From assembly GCA_963821705.1 (NCBI GenBank), contig CAWGEV010000007.1, forward strand, positions 248,001 to 312,000: a stretch of DNA of 64,000 nt, written 5' to 3'. This DNA comes from DASUPK01 sp963821705 (GTDB taxonomy: Bacteria > Actinomycetota > Thermoleophilia > Solirubrobacterales > 70-9). A program made the translations under genes and the position numbers. Positions 35,975-46,271 of the stretch are shown in pieces. Under the pieces are notes generated by a model. That model ran no database searches and was not told the origin of the DNA. It worked only from the letters and a program-made list of their open reading frames with translations. Position 1 is the stretch's first letter. Each line of letters starts with the position of its first letter.

Positions 35975-38521
35975 CTAACCCCCTAGTTCCTCGAGCTCGG
36001 CGCGGTAGGCGGCGAGCTTCTCGCGCTCCGCGTCGACCACATCCGCCGGGGCCTTCGCGACGAAGCCCTCGTTGCCGAGCTTGCCCTCTCCCCTCTTCAC
36101 CTCGGCCCGCAGCTTCTCGCGCCGTTCCTCGATCCTGGCCTGCACGGCCTCGCCGTCGACGCCCTCCGTCTCCAGCAGCTCGACGCCGCCGACGCTCGCG
36201 ATCGGCCGACCGCCGTCCTCGGAGAACTCGACCTTGGCGAGCCGCGAGACGAGCTCGTGGGGCGTCCCACCGTCTGCGCGAGCGGCGAGGACCTGCTTGA
36301 CCGGGACGCCGGCCAGGTCGCGCCAGCGCCGCAGCGCCCGGGTAAGCGCGATCGCCTCGCCGATCTCCCGCTCCGCCTCCTGATCGAGCAGCCCGTCGTC
36401 CGGCAACGGGAACGAGTGGACCACCAGCGCCTCCGCCGGCCTGTCGGGCAGATACGAGTAGATCTCCTCGGTCACGAACGGCATCAGCGGGTGCGCCAGC
36501 GCGAGCACCTCCTCGAGCGCCCAGAGCAGCGTGGCCGAGGCGTCCTCGTCGCCGTCGTAGAGCCGCGGCTTGACGATCTCGAGGTACCAGTCGCAGAGCT
36601 CGGACCAGAAGAACTCGTAGAGGTCGAGCGCCGCGTGCGCGAAGTCGTATGCCTCGATCGACTCGGTGACCGCCCGGATCGCGCGTTGGAGCCGGGAGGC
36701 GATCCAGCGGTCCTCGACGCGATTCGAGCGCGAGCCCGGCTCGACGTCGTCGCGCGCCTCCATCAGCACGAGCCGCGAGGCGTTCCACATCTTGTTGGCG
36801 AGGTCGCGGCCCTGCTGGACTCGCGCCTGGGAGAACCGGACATCCTGGGTCGAGGTCATCGCCAGCAGGCCGAACCGCAGCGCGTCAGCCCCGTGCTCCT
36901 GGATCTCGTCCAGCGGGTCAATGCCGGTACCGAGGCTCTTCGACATCCGCCGCCCGTCCGGCGCCTGGATCACCGAGTGGACGTAGACGTCCGAGAAGGG
37001 GATGTCGCCGGTGAACTCGAGCGAGGTCATGATCATCCGCGCCACCCAGAGGGCGATGATGTCCCGCGCAGTCACCAGGACGTCGGTCGGAAAGAACGCC
37101 CTGTATTCCGGCGCGTCGGTGTCGGGCCAGCCGAGCGTCGCGAAAGGCCAGAGAGCCGAGCTGAACCAGGTGTCCAGGACGTCCTGCTCCTGCTCCCACC
37201 CGTCGCCCTCGGGAGGGTTCTCGCCGACGTAGGTCTCGTCCCCTCGGTACCAGACCGGCAGCCGGTGGCCCCACCAGAGCTGGCGGGAGATGCACCACGG
37301 CGGGATGCGCTCCATCGAGGCCAGATACTGGCGCCGGGCGCCGTCGGGGACGATCCGGACCTTCCCCTCGTTGACGACCTCGACCGCCCGTGTCGCCATC
37401 TCGTCCATCCGGCAGAACCACTGGAGCGAGATCAGAGGCTCGATTCGCTCTCCCGAGCGGTGCGAGAAGGGCACGGTGTGGGGATACGGCTGCTCGCCGC
37501 GCAGCAGGCCCTTCTCCTGCAGCTCGGCCACCACGGCCCTCTGTGCCTCGGCCACGGTCAGACCCCGGAAGCGCTCGGGGGCCTCGTCGGTGATCCGCCC
37601 GTCCTCCCCGATCACGCTGATCGCCGGCAGGTCGTGCTTGCGGCCGATCTCGAAGTCGTTGGGGTCGTGGCCGGGCGTGATCTTGAGAGCGCCGGTGCCG
37701 AACTCAGGGTCGACGTGCTCGTCGGCGATCACCGGCAGGCGCCGCTCCACCAGGGGCAGGATCGCGTGCTTGCCGATGACGTCCTTGTAACGATCGTCCT
37801 TCGGATTCGCGGCCACCGCGGTGTCGGCCAGCATCGTCTCGGGCCTGACCGTCGCCACGATCAGCTCGCCGCCATCCTCGAGCGGATAGGCGATCTCGTA
37901 GAGAGTGTCGGTGACCTCGCGGTTCTCGATCTCGAGGTCCGAGATCGCCGAGCCGAGGCCCGGATCCCAGTTGACCATGTAGTTGTCCCGGTAGATCCAG
38001 CCCTTGCGGTAGAGCTCGGCGAAGACCCGATAGACCGCGGTGACGTAGCGCTCGTCGAGGGTGAAGCGCTCGCGCAGGTAGTCGCAGGACGCGCCGAGGC
38101 GCTTGTACTGGTCGACGATGGTGTTGCCGTACTCATACCGCCACTCCCAGACCCGCTTCTCGAACTCCTCGCGGCCGAGCTCGGCGCGGTCCACGCCCTC
38201 CTTGGCCAGCTCCTTCTCGACCACGGACTGGGTGGCGATCCCGGCGTGATCGGTGCCGAGGATCCACATCGCGTTGCGGCCCCGCATCCGATTGAGGCGG
38301 ATGAGGACGTCCTGGATCGTCCCGTTGAGCGCGTGGCCCATGTGGAGCGCGCCGGTGACGTTGGGCGGCGGGATCGCGATCGAGAAGTTCTCCTCGGGCG
38401 AGCCCTCCGCCTGCGGATGGAACCAGCCACCCTCCAGCCAGCGCTCGAAGACGCGCTGCTCGACCGCGCCGGGATCCCAGCGGGTGGTCTTCTCGAGGGT
38501 CTTGCGGCGCCCAGCGTCCAT
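35975..38521 (-). CDS. valS: Valyl-tRNA synthetase
   Basis: 848 residues from ATG 38521 (MDAGRRKTLEKTTRWDP); the frame upstream to 38722 is antisense to groES and not supported. Class I HIGH signature in ALHMGHAL; KMSKS variant RRMSKSLG near residue 525. The editing domain lies between, and a C-terminal coiled-coil arm (KLGNEGFVAKAPADVVDAER) is the ValRS hallmark. Its TAG lies within the folC Shine-Dalgarno spacer, so the two are closely coupled. Confidence 0.97.
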   Translation of the reverse strand: MDAGRRKTLEKTTRWDPGAVEQRVFERWLEGGWFHPQAEGSPEENFSIAIPPPNVTGALHMGHALNGTIQDVLIRLNRMRGRNAMWILGTDHAGIATQSVVEKELAKEGVDRAELGREEFEKRVWEWRYEYGNTIVDQYKRLGASCDYLRERFTLDERYVTAVYRVFAELYRKGWIYRDNYMVNWDPGLGSAISDLEIENREVTDTLYEIAYPLEDGGELIVATVRPETMLADTAVAANPKDDRYKDVIGKHAILPLVERRLPVIADEHVDPEFGTGALKITPGHDPNDFEIGRKHDLPAISVIGEDGRITDEAPERFRGLTVAEAQRAVVAELQEKGLLRGEQPYPHTVPFSHRSGERIEPLISLQWFCRMDEMATRAVEVVNEGKVRIVPDGARRQYLASMERIPPWCISRQLWWGHRLPVWYRGDETYVGENPPEGDGWEQEQDVLDTWFSSALWPFATLGWPDTDAPEYRAFFPTDVLVTARDIIALWVARMIMTSLEFTGDIPFSDVYVHSVIQAPDGRRMSKSLGTGIDPLDEIQEHGADALRFGLLAMTSTQDVRFSQARVQQGRDLANKMWNASRLVLMEARDDVEPGSRSNRVEDRWIASRLQRAIRAVTESIEAYDFAHAALDLYEFFWSELCDWYLEIVKPRLYDGDEDASATLLWALEEVLALAHPLMPFVTEEIYSYLPDRPAEALVVHSFPLPDDGLLDQEAEREIGEAIALTRALRRWRDLAGVPVKQVLAARADGGTPHELVSRLAKVEFSEDGGRPIASVGGVELLETEGVDGEAVQARIEERREKLRAEVKRGEGKLGNEGFVAKAPADVVDAEREKLAAYRAELEELGG

Positions 38522-38553
38522 CGCCGCGATGTTAGTTGCGGCTCGCGAGCGGG

Positions 38554-38913
38554 CTAGGAGCCGCTCGGGTCGGAATCGAGCGACTCGAGCACGCCGAGGA
38601 TCTCGCCGACGCGGCAGACCAGCAGCCGCTCCTCGTCGATCTCGACCCAGACGCCGGCCGAGGAGGGGAAGACGACGTGGTCGCCCGGCTGCACCGGCAT
38701 GTCGACGCCGGCCGACTCCCACCAGTCGAGACCCGGTCCGACGGCCAGGACGATCCCCTGCTGCGGCGGCGGCTCGTCGATCCCCTGGGGCACGACGAGG
38801 CCGGACCGGCGCATCCGGTCCTGGTCCAGCTCCTTGAGGACCACCTGATCGAACAGGGGCCGCAGCTGGTGCCTGACTGCCTCGATCGGCTCGCGGGACG
38901 AGCGCGTGCTCAT
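38554..38913 (-). CDS. groS: Co-chaperonin GroES-like protein
   Basis: 119 residues with the Cpn10 core: LFDQVVLKELDQ, GIVLAVGPG, VQPGDHVVFPSSAGVWVEID, and the mobile loop in between (RRSGLVVPQGIDEP). It is longer than classical GroES because of an N-terminal extension (MSTRSSREPIEAVRHQ) and an acidic tail. No groEL is adjacent, so this may be a second, divergent co-chaperonin. It lies 32 bases before valS on the same strand. Confidence 0.85.
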   Translation of the reverse strand: MSTRSSREPIEAVRHQLRPLFDQVVLKELDQDRMRRSGLVVPQGIDEPPPQQGIVLAVGPGLDWWESAGVDMPVQPGDHVVFPSSAGVWVEIDEERLLVCRVGEILGVLESLDSDPSGS

Positions 38914-39024
38914 ATCAACAGGATAGTTGCGAAGCTCGGCCTACTCGGACACCCCGGCGACCCGCAGGGCCTCGTCTACCCCATCTCCACGTTCTCCCTG
39001 GACATGGCGGGAGTATCCCGGGGC

Positions 39025-39561
39025 TCAGCGCCCTCCTGCCCCCTGCTTCTTCAGGCACTTCTTCCGCTTCGACTTGTTCTTGATCTTCTTGCACTTCTTC
39101 TTGGCCGCGGGCGATGGGCCGCCACCGCGCTTGCCTCCGCCGCCCTCACCCAGCTCGGCGGTGTGCCCGAGGAGGTCGGCGTGGTACTGGCCCGCGAGCC
39201 CGGTGTAAGGCTGGGTGTACAAGGTGGCGTCCAGGTCACCCTCGATCTCGAAGCTGGGGACGAAGGCAACGCCGACCGAGCAGGTGACACCGTTGGTGAT
39301 GTGCTTTCCGGTGCAGCCATCCGAGACGACCTTGAACTCGTCCGGGTAGTAGCCGAGGAGCGACGTCGACCCGGTGAAGTTGTCCCCGGACTCGCCGGTC
39401 GTGACGAAGTCGTGCGTGGCGCTCGACGCCCCTTCGCCAACCGTGCCGAAGTCCCAGAAGGTGGGTGAGATCGTCGCCGCACCCGCGCCGGGAGCGACCG
39501 CGACCACGAAGGCTGCAGAGAGGAGGACGGGAACGAGAGTGAACCGGGCCATGCGCTGCAT
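39025..39561 (-). CDS. Secreted protein with Lys-rich C-terminal tail
   Basis: 178 residues. A signal peptide of about 28 residues ends AGAA. A beta-rich domain follows (ISPTFWDFGTVGEGASS), resembling the choice-of-anchor/ASPM-SPD-2-like fold. A Gly-rich linker then leads to a strongly basic tail (CKKIKNKSKRKKCLKK). The tail has two Cys and may bind the wall or acidic polymers. The function is unknown. ATG 39561 or the internal ATG at 39552 could start it. Confidence 0.7.
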   Translation of the reverse strand: MQRMARFTLVPVLLSAAFVVAVAPGAGAATISPTFWDFGTVGEGASSATHDFVTTGESGDNFTGSTSLLGYYPDEFKVVSDGCTGKHITNGVTCSVGVAFVPSFEIEGDLDATLYTQPYTGLAGQYHADLLGHTAELGEGGGGKRGGGPSPAAKKKCKKIKNKSKRKKCLKKQGAGGR

Positions 39562-39643
39562 GCCCGCACGGTCGCAGGGCCCAGCGCCGGCGCCATCGGC
39601 GCTCTACGCCCGTCTGGAACTGCGGTGTACTACTGACGTCCGG

Positions 39644-40942
<1,299 letters not shown>

Positions 40943-41135
40943 CGGATTACTCCCTCGGTCTCGCTTCGCCCGGCCGGCTGCTTCCTCGCCGAAAGCTTAG
41001 ACGCCAGCCGGCCTCGGCCTGATGGATTCTCGTTACGCCGCGAGCGGCCGGTTTCCTTCCGCTGTTACATCGGCGGCACTCGTGCACGCCGCCACCTTGC
41101 TTGTCGGTAGCCGCCGTTCGTGAAAGGGTGGCGGC

Positions 41136-41984
41136 ATCAGGCGCCTGATGCTCTTAGCGGCCCTGCTCGCGACGCTCGCTTGGACCTCGGAGGCCGAGGC
41201 GACGGTCACGCTCGGGCAGCTCCCGCAGATCTCCGACACCCCGCAGAACTGCGGGGGAAGCTCAGGGGCCTTCCTCCAGGCGAGCGTCACCTCGGGCAAT
41301 TCCTACGTCGCCCCCACCGCCGGGAAGATCAGGTCGTGGAGCACCCGCGCGGTCGCGACCTCGGGCCAGCAGGTCTCCCTGTTCATCTTCCGCCCCCTCG
41401 GTGGGAGCACCTACCAGACGGTTTCGCACGACGGGCCGCACCCGCTCACCGCCTCCACGGTGAACACCTTTCAGGTGAACCTCGCCGTCAAGGCCGGAGA
41501 CGTCCTCGGCCTGAATCCCGACCTCGCCACCTCTTTCCCGACGGAGTGCGGGTTCGTGGTGCCGGGCGAGACCGGGGAATTCACCACCTTCCCGAGCGGG
41601 CCGCCCGCAGATGGCCAGTCAGGCACCGTCAACCCGAATCCGGGGAAACGGGTCGACGTCTCCGCCGAGCTCGACCCGTCGAATGACTTCGGCTTCGCGG
41701 GACTGACCAAGAACAAGAAGAAGGGTCAGGCGACGGTCACCGTCAACCTGCCGGGTTCCGGGTCAGCCACCCTGATGGGCCAGGGCGTGAAGGCTCAATC
41801 GGCCGCGTTCGGGACCCCCAGCGGCGGGACGCTCCCCCTGAAGGTGGTTCCGACGAAGAAGCTCGCCAAGAAGCTCAAGGGCGGAGGCAAGGCCGGCGTG
41901 ACCGTGGACGTCACGTTCACTCCCAGCGGCGGCAGTGCCCTGACGAAGTCCGAGGGCCTGAAGCTGGTGAAGAAGAAGGGCTAG
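41136..41984 (+). CDS. Secreted protein, probable ATC start
   Basis: 282 residues if started at ATC 41136, giving I/M-RRLMLLAALLATLAW, a signal peptide with a proper basic n-region; cleavage is likely after SEAEA. The first canonical start, ATG 41148, gives a hydrophobic h-region with no positive charge. AAAGGG (41123-41128) stands 7 bases before the ATC. The mature part has two beta-rich domains and a Lys-rich C-terminus (VPTKKLAKKLKGGGKAG and a KKKG end). No enzyme motif was seen. It is divergent from clpX and tail-to-tail with the M23 peptidase. Confidence 0.7.
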   Translation: MRRLMLLAALLATLAWTSEAEATVTLGQLPQISDTPQNCGGSSGAFLQASVTSGNSYVAPTAGKIRSWSTRAVATSGQQVSLFIFRPLGGSTYQTVSHDGPHPLTASTVNTFQVNLAVKAGDVLGLNPDLATSFPTECGFVVPGETGEFTTFPSGPPADGQSGTVNPNPGKRVDVSAELDPSNDFGFAGLTKNKKKGQATVTVNLPGSGSATLMGQGVKAQSAAFGTPSGGTLPLKVVPTKKLAKKLKGGGKAGVTVDVTFTPSGGSALTKSEGLKLVKKKG

Positions 41985-42007
41985 ACGCCGAGAAAACCGA
42001 CGCCCGG

Positions 42008-42796
42008 CTAGCTGTAGCTGTCCCAGGCCCGCAGGTAGGGCTCGGGGTTGATCGGCCGGCCGTGCAGATGGATCTCGAAGTGGAGATGGCAGCCGACGGT
42101 GCGCGCGTTGCCCGTCTTGCCGACGTGGCCGACGATCTCGCCGACGTGGACCAGGTCGCCCTTCTGGACGGTCGAGGGATGGATCATGTGCGCGTAGAGG
42201 TACTGGTGCGGCGCGCCCAGTTGCTTGATCACGACGAAGTTGCCGTCGAGCCGCGCGTCATAAGCGCGCTTGATGACCGTGCCGGTGACGGCGGCCGCCA
42301 GCGGCGTGCCGCAGCTGGCGGTGACGTCGAAGCCCTGGTGGATCCGGCCACCGTCGCGGGGGGCGTGGAACCGCCCCACCGCCCCGCGGGTTCCGTGCGG
42401 GCCGCGGACCGGGAAGAAGTTCCGGTGGAGCTCGACCGAGCCGGCGTCCTTCTGGGTCCCACCGGCCACCGAGACCGTGACGCGGTAGGTCCCGTCGGGG
42501 ACCAGACGCCCGCCGTTGGTGAGGCCGTCCCACTTCACCGTCTTCTCGACCCCCGGCTGCACGCCCGGCATCTCGATCCGCCGAACCTCGTCGCCGGATC
42601 CCGAGATCGAGATCGTCACGTCGGCCGGCGCCGAGCCGCTCAGCCTGAAGTCGATCTGAACGCCGTCGGCGGAATCGGTGAAGCCGGTCTTCGGCGAGAC
42701 GGAGGCCCTCTGGACGACGGCGTCGTCCGCGGCGGTGACCGGTGCAGCGATCAGGAGCGCGGCGATCGCCAGGAGGAATGGAGCGAGGCGCCTCAA
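42008..42796 (-). CDS. Secreted M23-family metallopeptidase
   Basis: 262 residues: a signal peptide (residues 1-23, ending VTAAD), an Ig/FlgD-like domain (~30-125) with KWDGLTNGGRLVPDGTYRV, then a LytM/peptidase M23 domain. The zinc ligands are visible as HQGFD (H-x-x-x-D) and HLHFEIH (H-x-H). A remodelling role in the cell wall is likely. It lies 20 bases downstream of clpP on the same strand, separating clpP from clpX. Confidence 0.92.
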   Translation of the reverse strand: MRRLAPFLLAIAALLIAAPVTAADDAVVQRASVSPKTGFTDSADGVQIDFRLSGSAPADVTISISGSGDEVRRIEMPGVQPGVEKTVKWDGLTNGGRLVPDGTYRVTVSVAGGTQKDAGSVELHRNFFPVRGPHGTRGAVGRFHAPRDGGRIHQGFDVTASCGTPLAAAVTGTVIKRAYDARLDGNFVVIKQLGAPHQYLYAHMIHPSTVQKGDLVHVGEIVGHVGKTGNARTVGCHLHFEIHLHGRPINPEPYLRAWDSYS

Positions 42797-42815
42797 CTGT
42801 TGCGGTGCGAGAGCC

Positions 42816-43400
42816 CTACCGATGTTCGATCACGCGGTCGACGATGTTGTACTCCTTCGCCTCCTCCGCGCTCATGAAGTAGTCCCGCTCGGTGTCCTTG
42901 GCCACCTTGTCCAGCGCCTGGCCGGTGTGCTTCGCGATGATCTCGTCGAGGCGGCGCCGGACGTCGATGATCTCCTTGGCGTGGATCTCGATGTCGGTCG
43001 CCTGACCGGAGAAGCCGCCCGAGACCTGGTGGATCAGGATCTTCGAGTTGGGCAGCGCCATCCGCTTGTCCTCGGCCCCTCCAGCGAGGAGCAGGGCGCC
43101 CATCGACATCGCCACGCCGACGCAGATGGTCTGCACGTCCGGCTTGATGAACTGCATCGCGTCGTAGATCGCGAGGCCGGCGTAAACCGATCCGCCCGGC
43201 GAGTTGATGTAGATCGAGACGTCCTTGTCCGGGTCCTCGGACTCGAGGTGGATGAGCTGGGCGACGATCAGGTTCGCGATGTCCTCGGTCACCGGGGTGC
43301 CGAGGAAGATGATCCGCTCGTTGAGCAGGCGCGAGTAGATGTCGAACGCCCGCTCACCGCGGGACGTCTGCTCTACCACCATTGGGACCAGGGGACTCAT
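42816..43400 (-). CDS. clpP: ATP-dependent Clp protease proteolytic subunit
   Basis: 194 residues with the catalytic Ser in GVAMSMGALLLAGG, His in ILIHQVSGG and a downstream Asp (DTERDYFMS). It forms the double-ring peptidase with ClpX. Only one clpP is seen here, whereas many actinobacteria carry tandem clpP1-clpP2. tig is 2.9 kb upstream on the same strand, with a head-on DUF488/CocE pair in between. Confidence 0.96.
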   Translation of the reverse strand: MSPLVPMVVEQTSRGERAFDIYSRLLNERIIFLGTPVTEDIANLIVAQLIHLESEDPDKDVSIYINSPGGSVYAGLAIYDAMQFIKPDVQTICVGVAMSMGALLLAGGAEDKRMALPNSKILIHQVSGGFSGQATDIEIHAKEIIDVRRRLDEIIAKHTGQALDKVAKDTERDYFMSAEEAKEYNIVDRVIEHR

Positions 43401-43455
43401 GGGGGCGTGAGCATAGCGACCACCAAAGTCGGGCCGGAGCGAGGAGAATCCCCCG

Positions 43456-44001
43456 GTGGCGTCAGAAGGGGAGATCCTGACGGTCGGCCACTCGAATCAC
43501 GAGGAGACGGAATTCCTCGACTTGATCAGCGGAGCCGACATCGAGCTGATCGCCGACGTGCGCGCGAACCCCCGCTCCCGTTACCCGCAGTTCAACCGCT
43601 CGGCGCTCGCCGGCACCATGAAGGCGGCGGGCATCGGATATGCCCCGCTCGGCGCCGACCTCGGCGGACGGCGGGTCCCATCCCCTGACTCGATCAACCA
43701 GGGCTGGGAGGTCGAGGCCTTCCGGGGGTACGCCGACCACATGGCGAGCGAGCAGTTCGAGGCGGGCCTGGGGATGCTGGAGGACCTGGCGCGCGAGCGC
43801 CGCACCGCGGTGATGTGCGCCGAGGCCGACTGGACCCGCTGCCATCGCCGGCTGCTGGCCGATGCGCTGACGGTGCGCGGCTGGCGCGTCCTGCACCTTG
43901 GGCCGGACGGGGAATACACCCCGCACGAGCTGACCGATTTCGCGGTCGTCGAGAACGGGGTGGTCACCTACCCCGCCCGCCAGACCTCGCTGGGCGTCTA
44001 G
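43456..44001 (+). CDS. DUF488-family protein
   Basis: 181 residues, GTG start. The core TVGHSNHEETEFLDLI, ADVRANPRSRYPQFN and CAEADWTRCHRRLLADAL with the C-(x)n-CHRR signature mark DUF488, a small alpha/beta family of unknown function. The stop overlaps the CocE-type hydrolase stop on the other strand. Confidence 0.9.
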   Translation: MASEGEILTVGHSNHEETEFLDLISGADIELIADVRANPRSRYPQFNRSALAGTMKAAGIGYAPLGADLGGRRVPSPDSINQGWEVEAFRGYADHMASEQFEAGLGMLEDLARERRTAVMCAEADWTRCHRRLLADALTVRGWRVLHLGPDGEYTPHELTDFAVVENGVVTYPARQTSLGV

Positions 44002-46202
44002 GGGTAGTTGCGGCAGGGCTCGCCGCGCAGCGCCGTGCAGGACGGCAGCGGGGTCGGCGCGGCGCCGCCGGGGACGAGCGGCAGGATCAGGCGCGACTGC
44101 CGCTTGTGCGAGAAGGCGACGGTGACGTTGGCGTTGTGCTGCGGCACGGTCTCGGCGAAGGCCCAGACCGGCTGATCGCCGACCGGGGCGCTGACAGTCA
44201 CACGGATCCGCGATCCGGCGCGGTACATGTGGCCCTGGTAGTAGAGCGGGATGATCAGCTTGCTGAGGCGGCCCTTGGGCAGCTTGGCGATGTCGTCACG
44301 GCGCAGGCTCAACACGGGCTCGAGGAGCGTGCTCTTGCGCGGATCGAGGCGGCGCATGCTGGCCCGCAGGTAGCCGCTCTGCACGTAGCTCTCCTTGCCG
44401 TCGGGCCGGACCTCCGAGACGGTCACCTGCAGGTCAACGTCGGGTACCGACGCCCGGATCCAGGCCTGGACCGCGCCCGCGCCGATGATCGCGGTGTCGC
44501 GAGTGAGTGGCGCCGAGACGAAGGAGGCCGCGGTACCGGCAGGCGGCTGGCGCCAGTCGAAGCTGGGATGGGCGGTCCAGAGGTCGCCGCCTCCGGTGTC
44601 GGTGCCCGCGAAGTCGGTGGCCGGACGCGCACCCTTGTTCCAGGTGAAGGTCTGGCTGCCGCCCTTCTTCTTCGGCGCCTTGTTGGTGAGGGTGCCGCCG
44701 TTCCCGAAGTACCAGGAACGGGCCCGGGTCTTCGGGATCGGGAAGCGGTTGAAGTCGCGCTCGAAGCCGGGGTATGGCGCCCCGGGCGCCCCGCCCGCCC
44801 CATTGTCGAACATGACCCGCACTGACGGCAGGGCCTGGAACGCGCTGAGCGCGGCCTGATAGCTGGGCTCGTTCTGGATCGGGTCCGGCGGCAGCGTGAC
44901 GCCCGGCACTCCCATCACGGTCTGGTAGATCAGCGGCGCCGACGCCGCTGCTCCAGGTGGGTACTGCGGTTTTCGCTGCGCCACGTAGAGCTCGAGGAAG
45001 TCGAACCATCGGTTGAAGGTCTCGGGATCGAGCGAGTCGATGTGGAAGCCGTTGCTGAAGGTGAACCACTTGCGCCTGGTCCCGGTGAAGCGGTCGGCGA
45101 GGTTGGCGCAGTGCCCGCCGGTCTGCTCGTCCTCGAACTGGCAGGCCATGAAGACCGGCACCCGGATCTGGTTGACGAACGTGGCCGGCGACAGCGGGTT
45201 GGCGACCTTGGGTCGGTAGACACGGTTGCGGTGGATCTTGTCGATCAGGTCGGCCGCGGCCGTGTGGAGCGTCTGGTTGGCCTTGCAGAGCTCATCGCCG
45301 TTCTGAATCCGCTTGTAGGCCCAGCCCTGGCCCTCGGTCGGCGAGGCGGGCTTCGCGTCGTGGACCCGGTCCTCGGCCCACCGGAGGGCGAAGCCGGTGT
45401 TGAGGTAGCCGCCCGGATAGAGCGTCGTGGCGGAGTTGTCGATCACCGAGAGCGGAGTGATCGCGGCGAGGTGCGGCGGGCGGGTCGCGCCGACGAAGAG
45501 CTGGCTGATCCCGCCGTACGAGACGCCTGCCATCCCGACCCGGTTGTGGAGCACCCAGGGCTGGCGGGCGACGGTCTCGACGACGTCGTAGCCGTCCAGG
45601 CCCTGGAGCTTCTCGAAGTAGTCGAAGGCTCCGCCCGAGCAGCCGGTGCCCCGCATGTTCACGTCGACCACCGCGTAGCCGAGCAGGTTGAGGAGCTGGC
45701 TGATGCCGCTCTCGGCGCCGGCGGGGTTCGCGAAGCCGTAGCCCGCGTACTCGACCAGCGTCGGATAGGGGCCGGCTGAGGCCGGTCCCGGCAGCCGCAC
45801 GTCGAGCGACAGGCTGGTGCCGTCGCGCGTGTGGAGGTAGCCGTAGCCGCCGGCGGGCAGCGTCTGGTTGTAGATCGAGGTGTTCTTCGGCGGCCGGTCG
45901 GACATCACGGCCACCTTCCTCGAGAAGGAGCCGTCGGCGGCGCGGACCCGGTAGCCCTTCCCGGTCGGGATCCTGCGGAAGACCACTCCGCCGAGCGAGC
46001 CGACCGGCTTGGTGGAGACCTTCTTGCCCTTGCGGTCGACCAGCCGAAGGCTCGTGCCGGGCTGCGCTCCGGTCACGTAGACCTGGTTGACGCTGCCGTG
46101 GACGTTGAGGCCGTTGGCCGCAGACGCGCCGGCGGGAGCGATCGCGAGGATCGCAAGCGCCACCGTCAAGCAGATTCCCTTAGCCACTCCTTGGCCTCTC
46201 AT
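43998..46202 (-). CDS. Secreted CocE/NonD-type (X-Pro dipeptidyl-peptidase-like) hydrolase
   Basis: 734 residues from ATG 46202. A signal peptide to about residue 29 (ends AGASA), a small beta domain, then the alpha/beta hydrolase with DVNMRGTGCSGG and the nucleophile elbow GVSYGG. The C-terminal jelly-roll domain (about 540-734) has LIIPLYYQGHMYRAGSRIRV, typical of X-Pro/CocE proteins. The substrate may be a peptide or ester. GTG 46184 is an alternative start. Genes on both sides overlap or face it, so it is monocistronic. Confidence 0.9.
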   Translation of the reverse strand: MRGQGVAKGICLTVALAILAIAPAGASAANGLNVHGSVNQVYVTGAQPGTSLRLVDRKGKKVSTKPVGSLGGVVFRRIPTGKGYRVRAADGSFSRKVAVMSDRPPKNTSIYNQTLPAGGYGYLHTRDGTSLSLDVRLPGPASAGPYPTLVEYAGYGFANPAGAESGISQLLNLLGYAVVDVNMRGTGCSGGAFDYFEKLQGLDGYDVVETVARQPWVLHNRVGMAGVSYGGISQLFVGATRPPHLAAITPLSVIDNSATTLYPGGYLNTGFALRWAEDRVHDAKPASPTEGQGWAYKRIQNGDELCKANQTLHTAAADLIDKIHRNRVYRPKVANPLSPATFVNQIRVPVFMACQFEDEQTGGHCANLADRFTGTRRKWFTFSNGFHIDSLDPETFNRWFDFLELYVAQRKPQYPPGAAASAPLIYQTVMGVPGVTLPPDPIQNEPSYQAALSAFQALPSVRVMFDNGAGGAPGAPYPGFERDFNRFPIPKTRARSWYFGNGGTLTNKAPKKKGGSQTFTWNKGARPATDFAGTDTGGGDLWTAHPSFDWRQPPAGTAASFVSAPLTRDTAIIGAGAVQAWIRASVPDVDLQVTVSEVRPDGKESYVQSGYLRASMRRLDPRKSTLLEPVLSLRRDDIAKLPKGRLSKLIIPLYYQGHMYRAGSRIRVTVSAPVGDQPVWAFAETVPQHNANVTVAFSHKRQSRLILPLVPGGAAPTPLPSCTALRGEPCRNYP

Positions 46203-46271
46203 CCCTGGGAGGCCAACAGCATATTCGCTATGGAGTCCGGCCCGCCGCCCCCACTGGGACATTGCGGGGAG

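Noticed and set aside
38522..38722. N-terminal extension of valS to 38722
   Set aside because: The extension is antisense to groES and Arg/Gly-rich; ValRS homology begins just after ATG 38521.
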